This document shows, piece after piece, positions 35,036 through 46,172 of a stretch of DNA of 64,000 nucleotides. Source of the DNA: Panonychus citri (Eukaryota > Arthropoda > Arachnida > Trombidiformes > Tetranychidae); assembly GCF_014898815.1 (NCBI RefSeq), contig NW_026515530.1:1-64000 (forward strand). Reading direction: 5' to 3'. The notes beneath the pieces were generated by a model. It did not search any database. It had not been told where the DNA came from and worked only from the letters and a program-made list of their open reading frames with translations. Position numbers and translations under genes: made by a program. Position 1 is the first letter of the stretch; each line of letters opens with the position of its first letter.

Positions 35036-38000
35036 ATGATGGAAGAGGAAGCAAGTCGCCGAGAGTGTGAGGCTTATGTTCAGCGACATAATATCCAAGG
35101 AATTCTGAAAGAATGTATCGTTAGTTTATGTGTATCTCGTCCAGAGAATCCAATTAAATTTCTCCGAGAATATTTCCAAAAATTGGAAAAGGTCAGTATT
35201 TTGTTTCTCTCTCTTTCACCCATTTTCTTTTCTCTTCTCTTTCTCTTCCTATTCCTCTTATTCTCTGATTAATTTCTTTCCTTTTTTTTCTTCTATTCTC
35301 CCATTTTTCAAAATTTCTCTCTGTCTTTTTTCTCTGTCGATAAAATAACCCAAAATTCTCTTCATATATACTGTGTGTCTCTCCCTTTTCTATTTTCAAG
35401 ATTCTCTCTCTCTCTCTTCCTTTCTTTCTTTTTTCTTCTATTGGTACATAATTAGAGGACCAATACTTTGAGACAACTATGAAAATAATGTAAGAAAGAG
35501 AGAACATGAAGGAAACAAGAGTTTGGAACCCAAAAGAAAGACAGAAAATATCATCTTCTCTTACATTATTATCTTCATTAATGTTAAGATGTTAGAGGAA
35601 AAAAAATGGTTTATGTTGCCAAAAGTTAACCTTATTTTTTTCTCAATCTACTGAAGAAGATGAAAAATCTTCTCTTTCTTTTTCTCTTTCTTATCTTCCT
35701 CTGTTTCAATATTTCATTTTCTATGTAAGAAATACCATTTAGCTTTCTAACTATTCAGTTGACCCTGTTACCCAAATAAACAGGGTATCCAATGTTTAGT
35801 TACATTGGTTAATTTTTCTCTTATTTTCTTTTTTTGCTCTTGTTTTTTTTTCTATTTTATTTAATATTCTGTTTTAATTATTTCTCATTAATTTAACCTC
35901 ATCATCATCGCCATCATCAATATTTATATGTGTCTCTCTTTTTCTCATCTCATCTCACCTTGTCTCTCTTTCTCCTTCTCTCTCTCTCTCTCTTCCAATC
36001 TCTAACCATACAAAACCACAACTTCCACTTTCTCTCTCTCTCTCTATCTCTCTTTCATTTCTCTCTATCAGTACCTTACATACATTCAATTATTAACTAA
36101 CCTTAATACCAACCACCATTTTCTGGTTTCTCTTTCTTCTCTTCTCTTTCCTTTCCTCTTTCGTTGTTACAATTCTATTCTCTTTTATATTCTGTGTATA
36201 AATAATCATTTCTCTCTCTCTCTCTTTCTCTCTTTCCCTCTTAATCATGGACGGCCAATATTCTAAATGTAAAATTCCATCTGCATCTACATCTTCTGTT
36301 TCAACCTCATCTTCTATCGGATTGTTATCATCACAGGAGGAATCAATTCTTCACCGTCAACAGCAGCAACAGAATAAAGCACCAATCTCACCTCCCGGTG
36401 ATGAAAGGGAAGACGATGTATCCCCAGTCCCAACAATTGCTCAAAGGACTCGACGTGGTGCTGTAAGCGCTGAAACATATTCTGAAGAAGATGCTACAAC
36501 TTATGTTAAAAAGGTTGGAACTGTTAACATGGTTAATACCCAGAGAAATATCTCCCTCTCTATCTTTATAAACACTCATCTTAATGAAAACAGAGAAAGA
36601 AACAAGCAAGGCTATCACTATAAAAGAATAATATTTAATTGTGTTCCTGATTGTCTATTCATTGATCATTAATCATCTCCGGTCATCAAGCTGAATAATA
36701 ATACAAGAGAAGAGAAAAATGATAATTTCATTTTCATTTTTTCAACGAATTTGCTCATCTAAACATATCTTTCTCTGTTTAGTGAAATATTCGTCCTCTA
36801 ATTTGACCTGATTAACGTTATTAATTTGTCTTTGATTTGATTCTTTTTGTTTCTTTAATTGTTATTTTCTAGTTGACATTTATTCCATTTAACTACCACC
36901 ACATCATTAATTGTAACTTTCTTTTTTCTCTTTTCTCTTTCTCTTTCTCTTTTCACTTTTTTTTGCTTTTCTCTCTTCACTTGTATTTCTCCTTCATGGT
37001 TCATTCATCGATAATATCAACATATCATCATGACGATCATCATCTCCATACCGCCGTCAAAATTATCACCATCATCATGATTATCAACACTATCAACCAG
37101 GTTGTTCCCAAAGACTACAAAACAATGGCTGCTCTCTCAAAAGCCATTGAAAAGAATGTACTTTTTAAGCATCTGGATGAAGGAGAGAGAAGCGAAATAT
37201 TTGATGCGATGTTTCCTGTTGTTCATAAACAAGATGAAATCATAATTAAACAAGGAGATGAAGGAGACAATTTTTATATCATTGATGAGGGTGAAGTCGA
37301 GGTAAATTGATTGGAATCAATTAATTTAATTGAGAGATTAAGTACCATTTGCATTGTGGATTGTGTTGTGTACTTGTGTTTATAAAGCTCCAATGAGATA
37401 TTTCTTACCTTCAATGTTGCATCTTTCTCTCTCTCTCTCTCTCTCTCTCCCTCTATTTATCTCTTTCCTTTTCTCTTTCTTTCCACCAAAAACAACCATG
37501 ATTATCCAAGGACGTCTCAGTCTCACTCTTATTTTTCTTCTTCTCTTTTCTGTCTTTTTTATTTCCTTTCTCTGTCTTTCTAATTCTCTTTTCTCATGCC
37601 CTCTCTCTTTCTCTTTCTCTTTTTGTTTACTGTAATCACATTCATCTTCAATTCTCTTCTTCTTTTCTTCCCCTCTCTCCCTATTCTGATTATTCTCCAA
37701 TCCATTTCCATACCAATTTCTTTTCTCTTCCGTCGTTTAGTTTATTCTTTTCTCTTTGAAAGTTTTATTTCTCCTTAAAATCCAACTGATTGATTTTATT
37801 CAGATGCGATTTTCTCTACATGATTTCAGATTTTGACTTTTACTCATTGATTCAGGTCAAAAAATCATATTACTCAATATTTTTCCTTTCCATTACTTTT
37901 CACTTCCATAGTTACCTTAAGTTTTTTTTCGTAACATCATCGATGTCTTTGGCTTTTATTGATGTAACATTTTCTCTCTTATTTAATTTATCTTTCCTTC

Positions 38001-38892
38001 TTAGGTATTTGTCAACAATAACCTAGTAATAACCATCATTGAAGGCGGAAGCTTTGGTGAATTAGCTCTTATCTATGGAACACCAAGAGCAGCTACAGTC
38101 AGAGCCAAAGTAGATTGTAAATTATGGGCCATTGATAGAGACACATATCGACGTATCCTTATGGGAAGTACTATTAGAAAGAGGAAATTGTACGAAGAAT
38201 TCTTGAACAAGATTTCCCTGTTTGGTAAGTTATCAGAAAGAATGAAAAAATGATGATGATAAACAGCAGGAAAAAACGATACTTAAATGATGAAAGATAT
38301 AAAATATGAGAGTGTTTAATTTTTTTGATTTGTTCTATTGTTTTAATTGTTCTTATCTTTATTTTTCATTTCACCTTCACATCAAACAATCATCATCATC
38401 GCCATGGTCACTTTTAAATAATCATCGTATTTGATTATTCCATCAATCACTATTTCATCTTTAATCAACCGGTGAACTTTTGTTGAATCACCACCTACTA
38501 TGATGATCGGAACAGAGAGTCTTGATAAATGGGAAAAATTGACCATAGCTGATGCTCTGCAACCAGTAATTTATACTGACGGTGAAGTTATCGTTGAACA
38601 AGGTCAACCTGGAGATGATTTCTACATTATTGAAGATGGTACAGCGATTGTGTACCAACGTCGAGTAGACAATGAACCCCAAACCGAAGTGAGTAGGCTT
38701 GGACCAGGAAAGTATTTCGGTGAGATCGCTTTACTTTTGGATCGACCTCGAGCTGCTACCGTAGTTGCCAGTGGACCACTAAAATGTGTCAAACTTGATC
38801 GAGCTCGATTCGAAAGGCTCCTTGGACCTTGTTCGGATATTCTCAAACGCAATATGGAACATTATAATTCACTGATTTCATTATCTGTTTGA
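35036..38892 (+). CDS. Pka-R1: cAMP-dependent protein kinase type I regulatory subunit
   Basis: Exons 35036-35191, 36337-36513, 37101-37301, 38005-38224 and 38516-38892 join with matching phases to about 376 residues (human RI-alpha 381). Exon 1 is the dimerisation/docking domain (RRECEAYVQRHNIQ, FLREYFQKLEK). Exon 2 holds a linker and the inhibitor site RRGAV at about residues 91-95; alanine at the phospho-acceptor place marks type I. Two cyclic-nucleotide-binding domains follow, with cassettes FGELALIYGTPRAATV and FGEIALLLDRPRAATV containing the Glu and Arg that hold the cyclic phosphate. It ends SLISLSV as in vertebrates. The protein holds the PKA catalytic subunit inactive until cAMP binds. 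Introns are rich in CT tracts. Confidence is very high. Confidence 0.97.
36247..36336 (+). other. Possible alternative first coding exon of PKA-RI
   Basis: An ATG at 36247 after a long pyrimidine-rich leader opens a frame (MDGQYSKCKIPS, then Ser/Thr-rich) that runs directly into exon 2 in frame at 36337. In the main transcript an acceptor, ttgttatcatcacag, begins exon 2 at the same base. Transcription starting here would give an RI protein without the dimerisation/docking domain. Only the open frame supports this. Confidence 0.35.
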
Positions 38893-39693
38893 AGATGATT
38901 GTGTTTTTTTCTGAAAAGTTTTATTTTGAAGGAGTTTTATTGTATTATTACAAATTGTTAAATTGCTCCTTGGGATGTCAAGAATTAAGTTTCACTCCTT
39001 TAATCCTGTGTTATCTTCATCTCCCTCCTTCCCTCTCTCTCTCTCTCTCTCTCTCTTTACTTACTATGTTAGGTCTTCATCGACATCATCACCACCATCA
39101 TCATTAACATGTATCATCAGTATCTCACCAATTCACTGATTTCTCTTTTCTTCTTTGTCCTCTAAACTATTGACGTTACAATGGGACAGAGATTAACTCT
39201 GAATACATGTAATATCTTCTTGTCATCTTCTTCCACTTTTCTTCTTCTACTTTCTCTTCATTTTCTCTTTTCAACACTTTTTGCACACCAACATCAAGCA
39301 AACATAAATTGTTACTTCACTAGTCTTATGTTTTTCCTTCTATCTCTCTGGGATCATCATCAACCATTAATATTGTCCTGATTCAAACAAACACCCAAAT
39401 AAATACAAAAAAAATTACAAACAACCAAAAATTGTGACAAAAAAAAGATGAATGATACAATTTATATGCATGAATAATCATTTTTGATAGCAAACATTAA
39501 TCCGTTAGATTGGATTTAGAAAAAAATGATGTGTAAAAGATAATTATACAAAAAAGTTCGGTTATGATTTAAAGTTGGCCTCATGATCACAACATATTGT
39601 ATCCGAAACGTTGTTATTGATGATTAAAGCTCGATGCAAAACCAAAAATACAGAACAGTTGACAATTTATAATGTTTTTGTTTGAAATAACAA
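38893..39693. other. Intergenic region between convergent genes
   Basis: Contains the 3'UTR of PKA-RI and the 3' flank of the minus-strand scaffold gene, with a (CT)n tract at 39033-39056. A plus-strand open frame near 39181-39381 is low complexity and not called. Confidence 0.5.
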
Positions 39694-41297
39694 TCAACAA
39701 GGTTCACTTTTCTTATGGTGATTGTTGATTACTTCATAACCGGGATCAGCAAATAAATCGTCATCATCATCGGTCGATTGTCTTATTAACTTTTCTATCT
39801 GTACATTTGGAGAAATCGATGATGATTTTGAAGGTCCACCAATTGAATTTGGACCAGAACTGTTTGTAATTTTATCGATGACCGCATAACATGGTTCACC
39901 TTTAGATTGATGAGAATTGATTACTTCATAGCCTGGATCAGCAAATGCATCATCATCATAATCATCTTCCGTCGATTGTCGCGTAACTTTAATTCTATGT
40001 ACAGTAGAGACATTCGATGAATTTAAAGGTCTAGTAGTTGTAATTGAGGTTTGATTTGCACTTGAACTTGTATTAGGATTTTTATCAATAACAGCATAAC
40101 AAGGTTCACTTTTTTGTTGATGGGCGTTGATCACTTCGTAACCAGGGTCAGCGATTGAATCTTCATCATCATCAGTCGACTGTCGAGTTACTTTAACAAT
40201 ATGTACAGGTGAAGTGACCGGTGACTTCGAAGGTCTATTAACTTCTGGTCGATTGATGTTCTTATCAATAACTGCATAACAGGGCTCACTTTTCTGAGAA
40301 TTAATTACTTCGTAACCAGGATCAGCTATTAAGTAGTCTTCATCATCTGATTGTCTCCTTTCCATTGGTTTACCAGGAACGGATATAATTGCTGATCCAG
40401 TTTCACTATCCCCTGAATTGTTGACATTTTTATCTATAACTGCATAACAGGGCTCACTCTTTTTCTGATGAAAATTGACAACCTCATAACCAGGATCAGC
40501 TGTTGAATAATCTTCATCATCACAGGCCTTCTATCAATTGGTTTTCCTGCAACTGAAACTATAGCAGAACCAATCTCACCATCTCCAGAACTATTGACGC
40601 TTTTATCTATAACTGCATAACATGGTTCACTTGTTTGTTGATGGAAATTGACAACTTCATAACCAGGATCAGCTGTTGAATAATCTTCATCATCCGATTG
40701 TCTTCTTTCAATAGATTTCCCTTGGACGGAGATAACTGCTGATTCAACTTCATCATCACCAGAATTGTTAAGGCTTTTATCTATAACAGCGTAACAAGGT
40801 TCACTTTTATGCTGATGAAAATTGACAACCTCATAACCAGGGTCAGTTATTACATCCGCTTCATCACTTGACTGTCTTCCCAATTTACCATCATCAATGG
40901 TCGATGTGACAGAAGTGTTTGTGGCACCAGCGATTTCTTCATAAAAACATGACTCCCCTTCCCCGTCAACCTCATTATAATGATGCTCAAGAATGGCTCG
41001 TTCCGCCAATACCTTTGACAACGGCTCTCTCACTGAGATCTTATTATAGGAAATTTCCCCACCAAGACTACGGTCTTCATCAACTGTAGCATGATTATTG
41101 GAATTAATTCTCTCAATGGGCTGGCTAGTGTTCACTTGAGATGTTGTACAGACAGTGGCGGTGGTGGTTGTCGGAAGGGAAGACCTAAAAGGAAAGAAAC
41201 GATCCCCTTTAGGGTTGGCGCGCTCATCAGAATCTCTGACAGGTGTAAATGAGCTTCGTTCCTTAAGAAGCCAATCACGACAGATACACAATCCCAT
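39694..41297 (-). CDS. Predicted myristoylated scaffold with seven tyrosine-motif repeats (one frameshift)
   Basis: From the ATG at 41297 the protein begins MGLCICRDWL, which fits the N-myristoylation rule (Gly2, Cys6) with Cys4 and Cys6 available for palmitoylation. After about 170 residues come seven copies of a repeat of 50-60 residues built as RQS-acidic-ADPGYEVI/VN-HQ-KSEPCYAVIDK. The seventh ends at SEPC followed by the stop. Each full repeat has two Tyr-x-x-hydrophobic sites (YEVV/I and YAVI) and an RRQSDDED-like basophilic/CK2-type serine. Additional tyrosines (YNKI, YNEV, FYEE) precede the repeats. No enzymatic domain is visible, so a membrane-bound docking protein for SH2/PTB proteins is the inferred role. 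One base is lost near 40530, between repeats 2 and 3, with a few substitutions around it; the frame is open on either side. About 534 residues if that base is an error. I know of no named homologue. Confidence 0.75.
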
Positions 41298-41703
41298 GAC
41301 CACAGAATCACAACAATTTACTTAAGAGTTAAATGGATCAAAATTTTATACTTCATCATCGAAAAGCTAATTAAATTCCAATTGTTAGAAAATTGAAAGT
41401 AAAAGTTGATAACCAAATAAAGGAAAACAAATTGTTTTGGAAACAAAGAAAATGGCAAATGATTCAACTCAACGGAACAGGAAATTCGGAGAGAGTGACA
41501 TCTGGTGGGGTAAGGGGATAAAGAGAAAAGAATCGCGGTAAGTTTGTTTTCATTTAATCGACGATAACGGAAATAAATTTAGAATGAAAAAAAGGTATAA
41601 CATTCTCGAATCATAGTGATTTATTTTACGAATCGAGAAAATTAATTTATATTTTGGTGTTTTACAGTTTGTGTAAAGATTCAGAAGAAATATTGAAAAC
41701 AAT
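41298..41703. other. Short spacer between scaffold gene and RPL29
   Basis: About 400 bp upstream of the scaffold start and downstream of the RPL29 stop, both on the minus strand. No specific element beyond probable promoter DNA. Confidence 0.45.
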
Positions 41704-42222
41704 CTATGCTTTAGCTGGAACAGCCTGTGTTGGTGCCACGGTTTTAACTACTGTTTTCTGCTTAGGTTGATCGATTCCTCTCTTTAAACGAATAGCTGCA
41801 AGTTCAGCTTTTGTCTTATTCTTATTACGAGCGTACCTAAGATTACGAAGAAGTTTTTGGCAAACCTGAGAGAGAAAAAGAATAAGAGAAAAAAGAACAA
41901 AATCCACAGTTAATACAAACAGAAAACCACATGTAGAAAAAGAGTTGAAAAAAGAATCCAAATCATCAACATACTCCTTTCATTGATTCCTTTCTGAATC
42001 GTTTGGGCTTTTTGATACCATTTCTGTGATCTTTACGATCTACAAGTTAAAACACCAAGGCAAAAAAACAGGAAAACAATCAAATGAGAAAACAACCAAA
42101 AGAAAAAAAAGACATTTAGTTAATAAAGAACACAAAATAGAATCAAGATTTTGAATAACAATTAATATAAGATTTAAGAACTTACTTTGATTGTGATTGG
42201 TGTGATTCTTTGACTTAGCCAT
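41704..42222 (-). CDS. RpL29: 60S ribosomal protein L29 (eL29)
   Basis: Exons 42222-42186, 42039-41975 and 41865-41704 splice in frame (phases 1 and 0) to about 87 residues. The N-terminus MAKSKNHTNHNQ and the following RKDHRNGIKKPKRFR match eL29 closely. LRNLRYARNKNKTKAE continues the family pattern. The protein is short and basic like insect L29 and lacks the long Lys/Ala tail of vertebrates. It is a cytosolic large-subunit protein. Promoter motif AGATGGAGCT lies 141 bp upstream. Confidence 0.95.
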
Positions 42223-42819
42223 CCTAAATAATTAAATTAACTTTGTTAACTAAAAAGAGAACAATTTAGAAAACAAAAACTAAATTAATTTAATTACCAA
42301 AAATAACCGATTCAATTTAACCAAGAAAAATTTTCTTTCAACGGAACCGGAAGAAAATAAACAGCTCCATCTATGGAGAAGCGAAGAAACAAATTGAGCG
42401 GTAATTTCGTTTTAATCATTTGGGTTAATCAACCGAGTGAATTAGTTAATTAGTTAATTGGTGGAAATGGAAATTTAGAATAAATAATTTTCCACTTAGA
42501 TCACAATTTATTCTAGTGGTTAATAATGTTTTGTTTTCGTTGTTGAATTAAAAGTGAATTTGGGTCAATTCTGGTAAACTGAAACATGAGAATAAATTTC
42601 AATTAAATTTAGTTTTCCTTTAATTTTTACACAATCGGTTGATTACAATTATTGTAAACGAAATATTTTTTTTAACTGAATTTACACAAAATCGAGATGA
42701 TTGGTTAATCTTTAAGCTTTTCTACTTGTATTAACATCTCATCATTTTGTTATTGTTGTAGTTTGCTTGAGATTTAAAGTGATTGATTGTTGTTAATTGT
42801 TCTGGAAATTTGATTGGAA
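42223..42819. other. Intergenic region upstream of RPL29
   Basis: Contains the RPL29 promoter side with the motif at 42363-42372, and the 3' flank of the MICOS gene. Otherwise AT-rich with no gene. Confidence 0.5.
42363..42372 (-). promoter_or_regulatory. AGATGGAGCT motif upstream of RPL29
   Basis: The minus strand reads AGATGGAGCT 141 bp before the RPL29 start codon, inside the imperfect palindrome CTCCATCTATGGAG. The position fits the core promoter or first untranslated bases. Confidence 0.4.
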
Positions 42820-43463
42820 CTAATTCTCTTTGGAAGGAGGTGATTCAGATGATGATTTCGCTGCTGCAACAATTTTCTCGTAATTAGTTTTAACAACATA
42901 ACCAGCTAAATCTAAAATGTCTTCCGATTGTTTTGGATAACAAACTCCGGTAGCGATTCCAACACCAGCTGATGTGTAGAGTAATTTCTTGAAGAAACCT
43001 CGTCTAGATGCTAAAAGAAGGCCAAATAATCCGCTGCCAGTAATTGCCAATGCTTTGGGCACAGTGTTGGTTTCATCGGTAATATAATCAAGTGTGGTCA
43101 TTGAATGAGCTTTGGCTGTTTCAAAAATTTCCTTTGCTCGACCAGTGAAACCATCAAGAAATTTAAGATTCTCCATTATAGCAACTCGAACGGTTCCAAT
43201 TCCTTCTTCAATCATTCCTCGTTCACCAGTTTCTATTTTATCCATTGGTGGGTATGGATTACCATATAAAGGTAACTAAATTGGAGAAAGAAATTAAAAA
43301 AATCAAATCAAAAACAACCGAAGGAGAGAAACAAAATCAAAATCAACATCAATTGAAATTAAATCGTAATTTTTAGGTAACTTACCTGATCGATGGTCAC
43401 CAATTTAGCTTGTTTACCTTTACAACAGGGTTTATCCCCTGAGCTTTTGTCATCACAGGTCAT
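42820..43463 (-). CDS. MICOS complex subunit MIC26/MIC27 (apolipoprotein O family)
   Basis: Exons 43463-43386 and 43275-42820 join at phase 0 to about 177 residues. The start MTCDDKSSGDKPCCKGKQ is followed by LPLYGNPYPPM, where the family has a LPIY-like motif. TVRVAIMENLKFL matches the APOO/APOOL helix. A hydrophobic segment follows, ALAITGSGLFGLLLASRRG, then KKLLYTSAGVGIATGVCYPK, as in MIC26/27. These proteins bind cardiolipin and stabilise crista junctions in the mitochondrial inner membrane. The family call is well supported, but which of the two vertebrate paralogues it equals cannot be decided; arthropods often have a common form. The GERGM and PSKEN ends are not informative. Confidence 0.85.
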
Positions 43464-43826
43464 TTTAATTAACTAATTTAAACAGGAAAATCAATTGAAA
43501 AGGAAAACAGTTTGTTGACAGTTTGTGTTGACCTTGTTGAGAATAATCGAACCAAAGATCGATTTTAAAAATGAAACGAAATCGATTTTCGATTTTCCCG
43601 AAAATTGGAATTAGTTTCAAGAGTTAAAGTGAATCTTTTGAATCAAATTGATTAGGAATTTGTTTTAATCATGGTAAACAATTAACGGTATTTGAAAATA
43701 TTCAAGTAAAATTTTAAGCTAAATGTTTCTGTTTAAAATAAATGGTCAAGTGCTCATCAGAAAATCAAAATCATTAAAGTTGTTGAATTGATTTTAGTAA
43801 TTGAACTTCATCTGTTAATCTTATAA
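43464..43826. other. Short spacer between MICOS and NUDT14 genes
   Basis: About 360 bp, AT-rich, containing the MICOS gene promoter side and the NUDT14 3' flank. Nothing specific is seen. Confidence 0.45.
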
Positions 43827-44958
43827 TTATGATGAATAGTTTTTGGGATAATGTTCAAGAAGAAACCAGGATAAGCCTAAAAGCATATGAGCAGGTCGTG
43901 AATAAGGTGAATCCCGATCATGGCACCAAAGTAATTTCCTTGATTCTTCAATTGTTAACCTAATAGTTTAAGAAAATGAGAGAATGAATTGGTTTAAACG
44001 AATTAAATTTCAAAGAAAAAAGAAAAGAAAATTTTCCAAATCAATTAACTTACTCAACAACTTCAATTCTTTCATTGTCTATTCCACCTCCGAGTGTTTT
44101 TTGTTGTGAATCACTGGAAAAGGTAAAATAGAAAGTGTAAAGAAATTCTTGTAATTAGAGCCAATTAAAGCTAAACACGATAATCACTTGGGTTTAATTA
44201 ATGAGAGAGAGAAAGAAAGAGAAAAAAATCTCACGTGACTTCGGCGAAATAAATAGCATGAAGTGAAGCCTGTAATCCAACACTGGAACGTGACGAACAG
44301 ACAAATTGAAGAGAACTAAATAAAAAAGAGAAATAAGAATATAATCAGTTATTGATTAACCAATAGATAATAGATTGATTATTGCGAATTAATCAAAAAT
44401 CTAACCTAACGGGAATATCATAACCCGTTTCCTCAAGAACCTCTTCCTTGGCAATTTGTTCAATGGTTAAACCTAAAGACAAAAAAAAACCAAAACAAAC
44501 AAAATTTATTAACAGAATTCATCATTTTAAAGACCGATTATTTTCAAAATTGTATCAACTAATTACCTGGTTTATCAATGATCCCGGCACACATTTCCAA
44601 AGTGTATCCATTAATTGCTGGGTCAACTTCAATTGTCCCCTTTTCCAGGTCAAAATTTTTCGCTGATGAGATAATCAATGAAGGTCTAAATTGCTTAACA
44701 TAAATTAATTTTTTTCTATCCTTATTAAACAATATGATTCCAACACTGTCATGAGCTTTGACACAATCCCAAGCTAATTGTTTGTTACCATCCTAAAAAA
44801 TTGATTAAAACAGAAACAATTACATCAATTAATTAACCAACAAAACAATTAAATCTACTTACAAGTGTATAATTTAATCTGATCGGTTTAAGATAAGCTG
44901 ATCCAGAAGAGCCAATTGGTGAGATACTGATCACTTTGGGCTCTGGATTGTTGGACAT
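43827..44958 (-). CDS. NUDT14: Uridine diphosphate glucose pyrophosphatase NUDT14
   Basis: Six exons (44958-44863, 44792-44567, 44472-44406, 44315-44235, 44113-44054, 43959-43827) fit phase by phase to about 220 residues (human 222). Motifs: SAYLKPIRLNY, WDCVKAHDSVGIILFN, YVKQFRPS, EMCAGIIDKPGLTIEQIAKE with EVLEETGYD as the Nudix box, SVGLQASLHAIYFAEV, IEVVE and LLGLSWFL near the end. The enzyme hydrolyses UDP-glucose and ADP-ribose with Mg2+. In the Nudix box the usual Arg before the first conserved Glu is Glu here, while the metal-binding glutamates remain. A frame open upstream of the chosen ATG (MFNRNFLNRTCFIGYYNQRC) has mitochondrial-presequence character, so a longer form starting near 45027 is possible. 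Confidence 0.92.
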
Positions 44959-46172
44959 TTTGATGGAACACCGTTGATTGTAGTAGCCGATAAAACAAGT
45001 TCGATTAAGAAAATTTCTATTAAACATAAAAGAGTAACAATTAATCACAAGAATGAAAATCAAAACTAAAATTAAACTGAATAAATGACCAGGCGTTCAA
45101 ATCGATTTAAGAAAAAGAAAACAAACTATTAATCGAACTAAAAATCGATTTTTAATCTGAGTTGAATTTCGTTTGATAAATAAAAAATTATTGAACAAAA
45201 TGTTAATTAAGTAAAAAGTTTAATCATTTATTGTGAGATGTTTTCTTCATTGATTAATTGTTATTTTACAATTAGAAGATTACAATTGCTTAGAGACAAA
45301 TGATTTTGCCAATTTTTGCCAAAATTTTCACTATCAAATGAATCATTAATTGTTATCAAATACAAATGAATTTCCAATGGATTATCAATTAATTATTCAT
45401 TAATTAGTTGATTTATATTTATAATTTTACATTTAAATTGTTAATTAATCTTTAAGTAGACAGAAAATTGTTGATTTAAAAGGCACAGAGTAAATTAATT
45501 CCTTTTTTTCCCCACCAACATGGAGAAGGAAAAAAAAAGTTCATCATTATTTTGATCATCATCCTGAAGATTGACCATCACCAAGTCCAGTTAATAATCA
45601 TCATCATCATGAGGAAAAATTTCAAGTCAAAGTATATAAAAAAAAGTCAATAAGCCCTGAAGGTTTAGAGAATACAAGTTGATCAGATGATGAAGTGACC
45701 ATGGCCAGTGGAAGATATCGGAATCGAGAATCGGGAATTGAAAGTTATCATAATTCAAGGAAGAAAAATGAAAAAGAAATGATAACAATTTGGAGCAAAT
45801 TTCGAGGATGATGATGATGAAGATAAAAAAATTGCCATCTTCCAATAAGATCTAATAATTATGTAGAGGTCACTTTTATATACGAAACAATTTATTCGAG
45901 TTGGAAGCTGAATACTGGCCATCATCATCATATAAGTTTCCAAGATGACCAATACAATTTATCAGTTATTTTTACCTCTTCCTTAATCATCATCATAATC
46001 ATTTTGATGACGATGCCTAATAATGATCATCATTATCACCATAATAACAAGATTCCTTGTGAATCATAATAATGACCATGTTTATGTTCATGATGATGAT
46101 GATGATCATCATCATTTAGTATTAACTAGCTGGTATTTTGTTGATGATGTTGATGATATAATTGCAAATGAA
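44959..46172. other. Intergenic region with trinucleotide repeats
   Basis: About 1.2 kb upstream of NUDT14 and downstream of the dpr stop. From about 45980 to 46160 it is made largely of ATC/ATG-type repeats (catcatcat, gatgatgat). Small open frames across these repeats are not called. Confidence 0.5.

Noticed and set aside
37354..37778. Frames inside the PKA-RI introns
   Set aside because: They arise from CT microsatellites in intron 3; the exon structure of PKA-RI is complete without them.
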